Source: Dioscorea cayenensis subsp. rotundata
Lineage: Eukaryota; Streptophyta; Magnoliopsida; Dioscoreales; Dioscoreaceae
Length of the DNA stretch: 64,000 nucleotides
NCBI RefSeq assembly: GCF_009730915.1
Contig: NC_052477.1
Location: forward strand, 372,001 to 436,000
Direction of reading: 5' to 3'
Positions 47,301 to 59,758 of the stretch are shown here, one piece after another. A program made the position numbers and the translations under genes. The notes beneath the pieces are model-generated. The model saw only the letters and a program-made list of their open reading frames with translations, had not been told where the DNA came from and ran no database searches. How positions within the stretch are numbered: the stretch's first letter is position 1; every line of letters begins with the position of its first letter.

Positions 47301-50300
47301 CAGCCCTCGATAGAAACCGAAGGGAGATCATCAGCAAAGCATGGATGATATTATGTAAATTGTCATTGGTGCATGAATCGCTGCATCCCAAAGGTTAGAA
47401 TAAAAAGTCACAAAGGCTCGCTCAATACTCGAATGGTCAGAATAAACGTTACCAGAAGAGTCCATAATCTGAGAGATATAGTTGTGGTGAGAGTGAATGC
47501 GGCGCAGCTATGGAAAAAAAGTGCGTATTTTTTTATCACCATCGCTAACCCGTAGAAGACGAGCACGCTGGGCCCACTTAATAGACATTTGGCGCTGAAT
47601 CGCTGCAAGTCTAGCATACTAGCTTGACGAATGAGATTGGGAAACAAGATTGTCATCCAAGCTTTCTAAAATGGAAATATTAGTCTCAGTCTGATGGAGA
47701 TCCTGCTCAAGAGAATTAACGCCAGTTTTCTTCCAAATATTAAGTTTAAATCTGATACAGGATAAAAGATGTGTCAGAACATGGAGGGGGTTACCATGAG
47801 AAGGAGATAGAAGGGCATCGCTGAATGCATTTATGGCGACCCAACAAAAATCCAAACCAATAGTTTTCAAATCTGAATAAATAGCGTTTAGAAGAGTCAT
47901 GAGAAGAAATAGATAAGGCAAGAGGAGAATGATCCGAAAAACTGCGAGAAAGATGACGAAGAGAATAGTTTTTAAAATAGGAAATCCAATCGAGGTTAAC
48001 AATGCAACGATCAAGTCGTGCCCACCGACGAGGCGAGACCTTGCCGATTGTTACACCAAGTAAAAAGGGGATCCGGAGCTATTGAGATCGAATAAATTAT
48101 TATTATTGATAAAAACCACGAAAAAAAGAAGCTTTTACGAGAATAATAATGGAAACGATCGCCTTTTATGCTCACACGGGAGCAAAAATAGTGTTGAAAA
48201 TCTCCAATAATAAGCCAAGGGAGACGAAGAGAAGAGATTTTAGAAAGCTCATACCAAACGGAGCACTGGGAAGACGCCCGGTTAGAATTATAAACAACTG
48301 AGATAATAACATTAGATAAAAAAAGTTGGAGGATATCACCGGATGAAGGACTCGACGAGAATAGGCGATAGGAGTAACTAGACTCCAAACCTTTTTCCGA
48401 AAGAAACAACTATACCACCAGAGAACCCTTCAGAGAGGATGGCGGCCCACTCCCAAGATTTGGAGAGTCTAGAGCAAAACTTACCAACACGAACAGAGTT
48501 TGCTCTGGTTTCCACAAGACAAAGGATAGCTAGGTCATTTTGACGAAGAAATCTAAAAGTGTGGGCGAGGGTTTCCCGGGAAGAGAGACCCCTCGCAATT
48601 CCAAAGAAAGTATTTTTTTAGTACTCATCAAAAAAACTAGGAAATAGAAGACAACTTCCTGAAGGAAAGGATAAGAGGAAATCAATGGATACCGGAACCA
48701 CCCAGGGCCCAAATGCCCCTTTCTTTTGGGATTCTAGATCAAGGAGAGGGCCCTTGCGAACAAGAGCAACACGTCGGGCTTCTTCCTGGTACTGGTCCAA
48801 GGTCATGTGGTCGTCAGGCTCATCTTCTTCCGACATCTGGTCATCAGAAGCATCAGAAGACACAAAGATCCCTGCTCGTAGTCTTCATCCATAGAACCGC
48901 CATCAAGAGCAACAAACCGAGAAACTAGTTTCGAGTGCTCTGGATTAGGACTAGGAGGGTTGATGGAAGGGTTTGCAGAGGAAGAGGTCAAAAGAACAGG
49001 GGGAGGAGAGGGATGCCGACGAGTCAACATCTCTTTAGCAGTGTGAGTGGGAGTTCTTGGTAGAGTGTCATGGGGTGGGTTCTCCAAAGTGGAATGTGAG
49101 ATGACAGGAGAGGGCAGCACAGTGGAAGTAGAAGGGTCCCGAGGAGCCTCGGGATGGAGCGTGTTAGGGTCCCAAGGCGTAATTGATAAAGCAACGGAGG
49201 GATCAACGATGTCAGGGGTGTAAGGGTTGGCAGAGAGAACAGTGTTCTGCAGACTTGGGGAGTCGTGCAACGTGGGGCGGGTAGAGGGACGCCGCCCACT
49301 CAAACCGCCTCGCAAGCCGCCACGTGTACCACGAACAGGAACTCCTCGGGACGAGCGGTCATCGTTACTCGGAGCGGCTGCCGTTCCAACGTTCGCGTTA
49401 GGGGTGCAAGCACCACTGCCACGGGAACGGGGTTGGCCTCGCCGGCGAGAAACGAGAAGCCAAGGACCAAAGTCAGAATCACTCACAGAATTATCAGGAA
49501 CAAACAAAGCACCGTCACTGCTAACCGAAGAAGGGGGGATAGGATCTCGGACGGAAGTTCCAGCATCCATGGGAAGGGGATCAAGACTAACCTCCTTCTC
49601 TCGAAGATTTCGAGAGGGCTGAGAGACTTTGGCCTTCCCGGTTACTGGATTCCGACTGCAGGAGCTAGAGCCATGGCCAATCACTCCACAGGAGTAGCAA
49701 AAGGTTGGAAGACGCTCATATTGAACCACAACAAAGACACGATGGATATCATCTCCAAGCCAAAAACCCTTGCTGAGTGGTTTGGAAAGATCCAGTTCAA
49801 GGCAAATTCTAGCGTATTTGGTTCGGGTAAGAGAGAGAGTGAGTTCATCGATTTTCAGAAGCCTTCCAAGATGACTGGAAACGGTTTCAAGGGTATCACC
49901 ACTCCAGAATTCAATTGGAAGATTATGAAGTTGGATCCAGATTGCTGCAGTAGTCAGCTTGGTGAAAGAAGGTTCGAAGTAAGGGCGCCAAGGAGATAGC
50001 TGCAAGATAATACCATTGATGGTCCAGGGACCTTCAGAGAGAAGGCGCTGTAAGACATTATCATTAGCACAACGAATAAGGATGAAGCCATTGGGTAAAT
50101 CCGAGATCAGAACTTCCCTAATGTTCTCCCATTTCTTCAAAAGAAAGGTCTTCACTTGTTCAAACAGAGGAGGTTTACCAAAAAACTTGCCAAAGAGTGA
50201 GTGTTGGAAACGAAGGCGAGCTCGATTCAAGGTATCATTGTCCAGTTTAATGAAATCTGAAGTAGATTCTTTGAGTTTGTTGAGAATCGCAGGATTGTGC

Positions 50301-50471
50301 AGGGGAGAGGTTTCTTGGGTGGAGGTAACCTTGGAGGCAATTTGAGCCCAAGATGGAGGGGAGGGATGGGATGGAGGAGGCTGGGGATTATGGCCCCCGC
50401 TTGCCATGGCAAGAGGGGAAACAAAGAACCAGGGAGAAACTCAGAGAAGCTCAGAGAAGCTCAGAGATCCC
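44330..50471 (-). mobile_element. Near full-length L1-type LINE (element B), inserted into element A
   Basis: It reads on the minus strand, about 6.1 kb, with a 5' start GGGATCTCTGAGC at 50471. ORF1 starts at 50407 (MASGGHNPQPPPSHPSPPSW) and is the longest intact frame (to 48803). It has the DUF4283 domain (LPNGFILIRCAN, SEGPWTINGIILQLSPW) and knuckle CYSCGVIGHGSSSC; its acidic tail (EEDEPDDHMTLDQYQEEA) continues after one frameshift to about 48618. ORF2 starts near 48629 (MSTKKILSL) with endonuclease, reverse transcriptase (SGKSPGPDGFNIEFF, disrupted FADD near 46500), zf-RVT near 45440-45220, and an RNase H-like C terminus (FSAESCLEATIKALQLAI) ending at 44459. The 3' UTR ends AAATTCAGCTCTCTGAGCTC followed by TTT. 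ORF2 has many frame breaks. It is the same broad clade as element A but a distinct copy. Confidence 0.93.
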
Positions 50472-51795
50472 TTGGAGGCCGGGCAGCACATTATAAATTC
50501 TGATACTCTCAGTCTTGGCAAAATCAGCTTTGACTTTGACAATTGCTTAGTGTGGTTTCCTAAAACTAAGAAATTCAAACTTGCTTCCATTATTTACTCT
50601 CATCTTAACAACTCTCATGTTCAGCAGGATTTTTGGGATGGGTGGGGTAACATTTGGAAGCTTCGTGTGGCCCCTAGAACTAAACATTTCATCTGGCTTG
50701 TGTTTCATAACGGGGTCAAAACATATGATTATCTTTATCGTCTCAATCTGGGACCTCAAAACTCTTGTGTCTTTTGCAGATTGGAGAATGTAAACATTGA
50801 ACACCTTTTATGTCTTTGCCCCAAAGCTTTGCTTATTTGGTCCTATATTAAGCTTCTTACTGGTAAATCTTTCTCTTTTGAGGGAGGTTTCATGTCTGGG
50901 AATTGGCTTAGCCCCTCTGTGGCTGGCAACGACTCATTCATTCGTTCTACAATTGCTACAACCGCTTGGTATATTTGGAAAGCGAGGTGCAACATGATCT
51001 TTAAAAATGTAAATTTGGATTGCTGGTTATTGGCATCTAAGGCTGTTGCTCACACAAGTGAATATTTTTCTGTGCCTGATACTTTAACAGGGAGGAACCT
51101 TTTCTTGAACAATTTCACTGTTCTTGACAGTCCTTTTCTTGTAATTTCTGCTGTTTGGAACAATGAGACTTCTTGTTCGGGGGCTGGTTTCTATATATGT
51201 GATTATAATGCAAAAATTTCTATTGCAAGTTGCTTTGGTCTACATGCTGACTCTTTATTTGAAGCCGAGGCTGTGGCGTTGAAATCAGTTCTTCAATATC
51301 TATATCAAAACAAGTTGAAGCCTAAGCAATTGTTCATCACCCATGAGGAGTTAGCAAGAACTATTAAGTATGGGGTGCTTCTTCCATGTTGGAGAACCAC
51401 AACTTTGATGGAGAATATTGGTGCCATGATGACTATTCTGGGAGACATTCAGCTGCATACCATTCCAAAATGCTGGGCCAAGGCTTCTTCTGGTTTAGCT
51501 GTTCTTGGCCGTAATTTACATGAGTTGACTCTTTTTCATCATGGCCATGAGCTACCAAATTGGATCATGAAGATATTTCAAAATTTGGGTCTTCACTACA
51601 TTTAGTTTCTAGTCTCTTTTGTGTCTAGTTTTTTGTGATTAGCCTGTTTCTCTTCTCTAATTCCTTCTCTTGTAGCTTTTGTTTGTTTAGATCTTTGCTT
51701 TCAGTTTTTTGTTGGTTTGTTTTTCTTTGCTATGTTGTTTTCTCTGTTCTTTTAGTTTTCTGCTAATAAAAAGCTTTTGAGCTCCTTCTTATCAA

Positions 51796-51806
51796 AACTC
51801 CCAATA
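51796..51806 (+). repeat. Right target-site duplication of LINE A
   Basis: AACTCCCAATA matches the copy at 39323-39333. It lies 113 bp from the CHMP7 stop codon, so LINE A probably landed in or beside the CHMP7 3' UTR. Confidence 0.75.
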
Positions 51807-51919
51807 CTGGCATTAATAATAAAGAGCTTATATGACTCATATTATACGGTAAAAATGAAAAAGTCAATTACGTTCACATATTATCAAGTATGCCACACAG
51901 AGGGGTATATCAACAGGGA

Positions 51920-54900
51920 CTAGGTAGCCTCAAGACTGAGATTTGACATGGCTTTGCTCAATGATGTAGGTGATTCTTGTGATTTCACTTCCTTCGGCAC
52001 ACCGTCTTCTACTGGTTCGGCATTTTGAAGATGTGGTGTTTGAGATTTAGGGGTGTCTCCTGCAAGCTCTTCTTCCAATTTCTTGAACTCCTCTTCAACA
52101 TCTTCATCTTCAATATCTACATATTGAAGTGTAGCTGATGCTACCAGAGCCAAGATTGAACAATGGTGAAAAGCATGTCGCAATTAATTGAAAGAGCACA
52201 TTACCACATACAGCGTTGTGCACACACGCAATGCATGAATGATAGACCTCGATGATAAGCTAATATTACATTTCAATAATGCGATCGATACCTTTTGAAG
52301 CTTGCTCAGGATGGTTAAATATCATGTTTGAAAGAAGTTGATGGAAAGAAAAAAGTAACAACATACCTAGAGCATCATCAACTTGCTTCTGTGAAGCAAC
52401 ATTCTCCTCAAGATCTTGTAGATGGGTGTAAACTTCCTCGACAGTAACGTTGTTCTCCTTGATTGCTTGAGCACCAATTTGGATGGCTTCAGAAACCTTG
52501 GGCATTAGAATCATGCAAATGAAAAATAAGAAGAGGAAAATTATACTGGTGATGCTTCTATGAAGTGATGGAAAAGAGTTATGCTAAGAACTCTAACTAT
52601 GAAATCATTGGTAAAAACATTTTATCCAAAAGACGGACCTTCTTTGTAGATTCAGCATTAGCAATTAAACCGAGAACTTCTTCCACTCTCTCCAAAAATG
52701 AGATGCATTTAGCCCTGCTTTCTGAGAACAACTTTACCTGCCTGATGTATCTGTAAGCAACTTGTTTATTACCAGATTTATGGGATGACAGTGCCATTTT
52801 TCTTGAACTGTCAAACAAGGAGACTGACATGAGCATGTTCATCATTTTCAAGAATTACTTTGAAGATGAAAATCACTTCAAGCATAGTCATAAAGTAAAG
52901 CTTATAATAAAAAATTTGAAATCACGCAGCCTACCATCTACCAGCAGCTGTTAAATAAGTACCTCTCCCATCTTTTGTCAATCACATCAAGTTGTTGTTG
53001 CAACTTCTCTGTTGTGCAAATAAGGTGCAAAACATCACAGTCAAGACTTGAGATATTGAGGACTGAAGCTGAAACAAGAGAAACTTTCACACCCTGAAGA
53101 CATCAACCAAACTGAGCACTTCGATGAAATAGCCAATAACAATATGCAGTAGACATCATAATCAGCTGTATTACAAAGCAAAAGTCAGCATGTTATACCT
53201 CAATGAAGTCTTTCTTTTTTATGGAAAAGTATCGTGCTTTTCCACATTCACATAAATGGCTCAAAATTGCAAAAGCTTCATCAGGGGACTTACAAATGCT
53301 CTGGAAGCTCCCCATTGTAACGATGCAAGTTGAAGTCCAGTGGCTCTCAGCCAATATTTTAATGACATCGGCACATCTTTCCTGCAGATAGAAAAAACAG
53401 CTAAAAAATTGTCAAAATCAACTTAAAGTTCCATAGAGTATGAATGTAAATAATCTTTCAAGGCTGTCACAGGTAGTTTACCTGAAGACGTGTCTTCAAA
53501 ATTAGATGATTTTGAAGGTTACCTTGTAAATCCCATGATTTTGAAATGCCTATAAGGTGTCCTACTCTTCTAAGCACCATATATAACCGCCCACTGGTTG
53601 GATCTAGTAGATCCTCTTTTAACAGAATATCACCATCTGTGTGCATTTCCCGCTGAGATGAGAAACACAAGTCAAACAGATCACAATGAAGGCTATATCT
53701 GGAAGCTATAGTCTCAGGTTAACAACTTTATAATAGTCTTAGATACCTAAGTTCACCAAAATTTTACATGATGCTTTAACTAAACTTTAAAGGAAGCAAG
53801 TAAAGGTTCAGGCCAAAATCTAAGATAACCCTCAAAGGGCAGCAGAACAAACTAGACTACTTAAATACATCTACAGTTTGGCAGTAACACTTGTACATGA
53901 TGCAAAAAGTTTCTGACATAAATATTATTTATTATAGTGATCTTCAATGGTAAACTGATAGTTAAGTAAAAAGTGGAGGCATCAAGAGAAGCATTGGTCA
54001 ACCAATAAAAAAATATATATATATATTTGCCAGCATAAAATGTGATGATAATCAAGGCTGCAGCAACTTTCACATGCAGTTATCTATAATTAGCAACACG
54101 AAAAATACAAAGCATACCAACCAGTACATGATCGATGCACAAAGGAGTTAAGCCTCCACGAGAAAACCAAACATTTTTCACCTAAAAGATAAAAAGGTCA
54201 GTATTAGATGTCATACAATGATATAACAGTATCAATAGAAGAAGGAAAATGAAAGAAGGCAAATTGATTTGTTCATGAAACACTCAACTCCTATCAAACT
54301 GTCACTTGACTGAAAAATCATTGTTCATTTAGTCTTCAGTAATTTATTCACATAGCAAATGGTCAAGCACTTAAAAAGATGCTATCACAAATGAACACTC
54401 AACTTGGAAAAAGGATTAAATATGATATGTAAGAGTAACTAAAAAAAAAACATCAAAGCAATGCCTATAATACTGTTCTACAATTATTGAAACTCAGAAA
54501 GCACATATTGCAGCACCTCTATATCCCTAAGTCACAAACTAAAGAGTGAATATTCTCACGCCAAAGATCAAAACATGCCAAAGTTATATCCTTGTACAAA
54601 CGTGGAAGCAAACTCGTTCTGTATCATGTTTTTTTCGCGCCATAAATGAGTGTCACAGTAGATTAAATGACAAATTAAAACTAAGAATTTTTTTTTTCGT
54701 TTTTTTGAAAAAACCAAAAAAGGATAAGGTGATAACCTACATGTAATTAACAAATTAAAAGTTAGAACTTAAATCAACTACGAAACTCACCAAAACTCCA
54801 TGAATTAACTACCGAAAGGCACTCAGATGATTCCAAATCCGCAACTCAAATAACACAGCAATAAACATAAATGAAAGGGAGAACAAAATCAAATTCCAGA

Positions 54901-55316
54901 ACACCTCTATTCTTTTGAATTGCAAATGAAAACCATAATTTGATAAGAAAAAAAACCTCAAATAGGGAACTTGCACATATTCAAAAGAAATGTTCATTTT
55001 TTAAAATATATTTTCACTGATTGCACTGCCTAAACACAGGGAAAAAAAAACACAAAGAAACAGAAAAGAGAACGAAATGGCGAGGAATATGAAAGGTAAA
55101 GACCTCGGAGGCGTCAATGATGCAGACTCCGAGATGCCGAGCGATCTTAATGATGAGATCCCTCCAAAATAAGAAACTCGGTTCCCAATCCGATCTTTGC
55201 CCGCTGAACGCCTTGAACCGCGCGTTGCACACCACCTCGTCATCCCAATCGGCCACTTCTCTCCTCACCAGCTCCTCCACCGACGACGAGGCCGCCGCTG
55301 GAAAAGAAGAATCCAT
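51920..55316 (-). CDS. CHMP7: ESCRT-III-like SNF7-family protein CHMP7
   Basis: Eight exons: 55316-55104, 54181-54122, 53652-53482, 53381-53199, 53093-52963, 52807-52639, 52496-52367, 52140-51920, giving 425 residues. The start MDSSFPAAASSSVEELVR was chosen because homologues begin near here; the frame runs upstream to 55532 without resemblance. The N-terminal half (VCNARFKAFSGQRSDWEPSF, VKNVWFSRGGLTPLCIDHVL) fits the winged-helix part of CHMP7 and the C-terminal half (AYRYIRQVKLFSESRAKCIS, RVEEVLGLIANAESTKKVSE, QDLEENVASQKQVDDAL) is the SNF7 domain. Near the end EDEDVEEEFKKLEEELAG resembles the acidic helix that binds ESCRT partners such as VPS4. CHMP7 works in membrane remodelling at the endosome and nuclear envelope. 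The gene looks intact. Several GGCCCA motifs lie upstream. Confidence 0.93.
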
Positions 55317-56252
55317 CGAAGAAGAAGAAGAAACACGAGACTCTTGACACTCTGAAACTCTGAGTATGCAAACGGGTCGGTTAACACCGAAAGGGATCCG
55401 AAAACAAAAGATCCGGCCCACTTCCTTTTTGGATCGGGCCATCATGTGTTGGAGAGAGACAAGGCCCAAGGGTTGTCTGATTCCTAAAGAGTATTTGGCC
55501 CAAATCCAGTTCTGAGCATCAGTGACCCACAAATGGTGAAACTAGACATGAGACCTAATGATCTCAATGCTAGCTCTATTTATCTTGGGTTTTTCACCAT
55601 TGACATGCTTGGGACATTAATTAAATTGGTGTGACTGTTTTAGCAATAATTTTCCTTCCATAGTCACTATAAATGTATTATCTGTGATAAGTCTGTATTT
55701 TTAGCAATAATTACCTGAAAATGATTATTCTGGAAGCACTGAGCCTGTACAATCCTGTAAACATGCTGCTGTGAAAAACTAACAAAGAGATGGAGTGATT
55801 TTGCAGTGGCCATCATTCTCTTTGTCACCAAATTACAAGCATGCATGCTCTTTTTTTATATATTAAAAAAAGACGACAAACACTGTCTTTTACATGGGCG
55901 TGAATTAATTGCGACATTCACCCGTGAGTTAATTCCTCCAACGAGAATTCGAACCCTCACCATTTTACACACCGTATTACTAACCATTTGAACCAAGTGA
56001 TTTCGGCAATTTCCTCTTGGTCCCCTGTTTGGCCTCTCTGTTCAGCTGCTCTGGTTAAACCATTGCAAGATAGCCCATTTGTTGTTGGATACAATGAATA
56101 GTAAAGTGATAGTGATGCAAATGAGAAGTAGTAAGTACAAAATTAATACAAAGAATGAAGAAGGCGTGGCGTGTGTTACTATTTAAGAAAGTGACTGGAA
56201 ATCTCAAGTTACATATGATTAATTAATTATAAAAAATTTACAGTTACGTGAA
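55317..56252. promoter_or_regulatory. CHMP7 upstream region with GGCCCA (site II) motifs; SMR 3' flank
   Basis: GGCCCA occurs at 55415-55420, 55463-55468 and 55497-55502, and GGGCCA near 55436. On the gene strand these read TGGGCC, the site II element of plant housekeeping promoters. The remainder is AT-rich with no gene. A stretch near 55960 (GAATTCGAACCC) looks like a tRNA B box but no tRNA folds around it. Confidence 0.5.
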
Positions 56253-56498
56253 TCATAAAAAGCTTAATAAATTATGAGTTTTGAAGGCGTGAGATTGAAA
56301 GAAGGCTTCAACATCAGGAGATTGGAAGAAGTGCTTGGCTGCAGCTGTGGTGGCAGGGTAGTGGTCTTTCCTCTGTTTCCTTGGTGGTGGTGGTGGTGCT
56401 GTGGCTTGTGGGATTCTGTTCTCATCTCGCTTTGGTGTGTGGCACGTCTCATTCTCATCTTCTTCATTGGCAATAATGGCCACCTGATCTCTCCCCAT
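56253..56498 (-). CDS. SMR: SIAMESE-related cyclin-dependent kinase inhibitor
   Basis: An intronless frame of 81 residues begins MGRDQVAIIANEEDENE at 56498. The open frame continues upstream to 56732, but that part is low-complexity and lies outside the conserved protein, so 56498 is preferred. Diagnostic features are CHTPKRDENRIP (residues 19-30), the TP...RIP motif shared by SMR proteins, the proline and basic run APPPPPRKQRK (34-44) and a C-terminal FFQSPDVEAFFQS (57-69), the likely cyclin-contact region. SMR proteins are plant-only nuclear inhibitors of CDK-cyclin complexes that trigger endoreduplication, often under stress. Length and single-exon form are normal for the family. Which SMR it is cannot be told. 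Confidence 0.86.
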   Translation of the reverse strand: MGRDQVAIIANEEDENETCHTPKRDENRIPQATAPPPPPRKQRKDHYPATTAAAKHFFQSPDVEAFFQSHAFKTHNLLSFL

Positions 56499-59400
56499 CA
56501 ATGGATGAATTAAGTATATAGTTGAAATGAAAAGAGAGACACTGTGACAGATAAGAGAGGAAGAATGAGGGGAATAAAAAGAGGAGATGAATAACAAGCA
56601 CGGCAGGCATGAAGGGGAATTTCGGTTGGGTTTCTTTGTTTGCCGGGTCTTGTTTATTGTTGTTGAATTTGACTTTGGCTTGATGTGTTTACTTTGACTA
56701 GCTTTTGTATTGTGATAGCCAATGGGATGCAAGAGACAGAGACGTGTTTCTTTGACTTGTTGACTCCATTGGAGATGGGTTGACTGAACTGCCTCACAAT
56801 GTAATTTGTTTATTTATTTATTTTTGGAAAAAATAGATTAAACTAGAAGAGAAACAAGATAAGTATAAGAGAGTACAATAACAAAATGAATATCTGACAA
56901 TGGAAGTAGAAACAAAATAGAAAACAACAATTTGAGCAACACAGAGGACCAATAGCCCTGTCTTACATTCTCATCAAACCCATTACTCTTTATTTATTTA
57001 TTTATTTATTTTATTATTTTTAAAAAATATTTAAACCATTTCAATTAAAACAAGGTAAGTACGCAATAACCCTCCACTAACCAAGAGTGAAGAAAACAAA
57101 CGGTAAACAAAGAATAAAACGTTAGACTACCAAATGTGATACCACACTTAGAGTCCAAAACAAACAACAAATAATAAAAACCAAACACGAGAAACACACA
57201 TGCTACCACAAAATCCCAACATCAAAAACTTCATCGTGATTTGGTCCTACACCTCCTCACCTATTGTAGTACCACTAATCTCCTTCGAGCGATGGCCTAA
57301 AAACTTTAAACTATGTCTAATGGTAGAAATGGATTCTTTAAACTTCGCTCTAAAACCCTTTGCAACTACTGAGAATCAAAAAATAAAATAAAATAAAATA
57401 TCATGCAAAATATTATTATTAAAAATACCACCATTTCTAACAAGTATAATATTCCAAACAAAAGTTTTCACAATTAATTCCCCCACCCATTACTATTTTA
57501 TGTTTTTAACTAAATGGTTTAAATAACAAGAAAATCAAAAGGAGTTTGTTGAAATAGTAAAGGCTTGGATCATTATGGTTTTAAGCTTTGAATTCTTACG
57601 TATATTAAAAAAAACCCTACTAAGGTCAACTCATAAGACTCCTAGAGCCTTGGGTCAATCACTCGAAAAGAAATAAAAATGAAAAAAATAAAATAAAATT
57701 TGTTTATAAAAAAATGAATACCTAATGTCTAATTAATTATAGATTTTGGACATTTTTATATGATTTTTGTCAGTATTTTATATTTAATTAATTATTTAAT
57801 TTATGACAGATTAATTGATGATATTTTATTTTCATTTATATTTTGACAAAGTATCATAGCATAATTAAGTATCGTTCACTCATTACTTTTTATATCTGAT
57901 CATGCATCATACTCTTTTGTTGCACTAGTCTAGTGTTTCATTACAATCTTGCATTAGCGTTTCTTATATCCATAGCGGATAAGAAAATGGTTAGAAAAGA
58001 TAGTATTTACAGTGTTCACACATCATCATATTAAAAGTTTTTCTTTACGATGGAATTCAAGATATTTTTGACTTTTATTTATATTTTAATACTATTATTG
58101 AGAGGAATATTAGTGAGCAATGGGTCCAATTTTGTTTGTCTCTAAATAGTGCTTGTTCGTTGTGTTGATTGACGCCATAATGCCTGAATGTCTCTTCATC
58201 TTTTCCATGGTTTGCTGTGCTTTAATTGACATCTCTATTATCATCAACACAATGTAGAGTCTTCAAGAATGTCAAAGAAGGTATATCTTGCAATACTAGT
58301 TGTTATATACTAGTATTATATATGTTGCTCAAAATGTCATAGACTAATTGATTTTCATTTCTGTTATAATGAAATCTAATCATAAACATACACAATTAAT
58401 ATACAAGAAGTTTTCACTGTTGGGAAATAGTTCATTCTTTATTCATTCAAAAGATGTATATATATACATGTATGCCATATGGATTATTAAATTTTCCCAT
58501 GACCATGAAACATATCTATATAACTGTGGCTTATTAATTAAGAGTGAATTAAGGCTGCCTAATTAATCAGGCTGAGATTGATGGCACACAGAGAGTGATT
58601 GTGATATGGGTTTGTTCATAAGATTGGCATGCTGGCTCTCTATCAATTCAAACATCAAAGGCTCCCAACTGTCCTAGAGCACAAATGAAGCATTCTTTGA
58701 CTCTGGGACCCATCAAATGTCTTATCTCTCAACATCTATCTCCTTATATATATATATATATATACATACATAGCTGATAAATTAATAGTGTTGAGAATTA
58801 TATAGGAGATAACAATAGTACTAAATAAGCATAATTAATTAGCGGTTGTGAATTAAGTTTTGATTAGAATGATGCTTAACTTGATCTGCTTTTGATAGTG
58901 ATTAGACGTGTATGGTAGCTTTAGCAAAAAAATAATGATCAAGCATGAGTGATTGTCATTTTGATTGGAATCACTTAATTAATTGGGTGAGAAAGAGGAG
59001 GAACATGCAATGGAATCTTTTCTTTCTTTCTTTCTTTCTTTTTTTCCATCCTTAACTTTTAAGTATTGCAATATTGCATGTACTAATTTATATAGCCAAA
59101 TCTAGTGATGTAAGCTGTGATGGAAGATGAATGTCATCTTCCACTACACTAATCAAGTAACTTAGTAGAACTTTCAATTTGAGGTGGCGTGGGGGACAAA
59201 CACACACTTTTACCCAGACAATACTCTATGATTGATGTCTTAAAGGTTCTTTCCTTTTTTTGATCTGAATCTTTCTTTCTTCCTCTTCTTCTTGGAGTCC
59301 ATTGCATGCCATTGATTCCTATCTATGGATATTTTAATTTTATGCAGAAAACACAAGAATAATAAACTATAGTCTATATATATATATATATGACACTAAT

Positions 59401-59758
59401 TATTTAATAGAGAAGTAGAACATGATGCATGAGAAGATGACATTATAATATATAAAGCTGTAGATTAGATGATAAAGCTGCCGACATTGATTAGAGAACT
59501 TTTACTTACTCTCTTGTCTGTTGTTATGCTTAATCAATGAAGATTTTTCCGTATATTACTTGTCTGAAGGAGAGAAATTAAGTTATATGACTGATTAAAT
59601 TAGATTAAATTAAATTAAATTAAGACTTCAGAGAACATCATCATCATTAATAGTAAGTAGATGCATGGTTGATATTTCTTGTCAAATGGTGGTCGTTGTT
59701 TTCCTAAATGCAAACTAAAGAAAAATCGGAAAAACCAATTAGATTAACAAAGAGAACA
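56499..59758. other. SMR upstream region and intergenic DNA with probable LINE 3' remnants
   Basis: Two similar A-rich stretches follow TTTA-repeat runs at 56811-56890 and 56990-57080. They resemble LINE 3' tails read on the minus strand. The minus strand of 57230-57370 reads FRAKFKESISTIRHSLKF-like sequence, which could be the end of a LINE coding region; this is a weak call. From 57450 on the DNA is AT-rich with TA runs (58748-58764, 59376-59392) and no gene. Confidence 0.4.

Larger units (their letters stand above)
39334..51795 (+). mobile_element. Near full-length L1-type LINE (element A), split by another LINE
   Basis: Two parts, 39334-44323 and 50472-51795, belong to one element of about 6.3 kb. 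ORF1 begins at 39481 (MASGGLPHSSQPSWADVAGK), carries a DUF4283-type domain (LPNGYLLIRCAS, FEGPWAVNGIVLQLAQW) and a CCHC knuckle CYSCDVIGHGTNTC, and is frameshifted near 39960. ORF2 has the endonuclease (WNCRGVSGRDTTS, CSDHAPLLL), then reverse transcriptase (ALGPDGMNAEFY, IEQSGFVFGRSPFDN, GLRQGDPISPYLF) with the YADD box disrupted by one extra base at 43419-43422. After the inserted element the remainder is open at 50478-51605: zf-RVT (CVFCRLENVNIEHLLCLCP) and a C-terminal RNase H-like domain (AGFYICDYNAKIS, FEAEAVALKSVL). The 3' UTR ends GAGCTCCTTCTTATCAAA. Several further frameshifts make it inactive. Confidence 0.93.

Noticed and set aside
25508-51795. LTR retroelements or other virus-like elements
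   Set aside because: All reverse transcriptase regions carry LINE-type domains (endonuclease, zf-RVT) and no LTRs, protease or integrase were seen.
55845-56000. SINE or tRNA-derived sequence around GAATTCGAACCC
   Set aside because: One B-box-like string on the minus strand but no A box, tail or target duplication.
56499-56732. N-terminal extension of the SMR protein
   Set aside because: Low-complexity, translated leader-like; the family start fits 56498.
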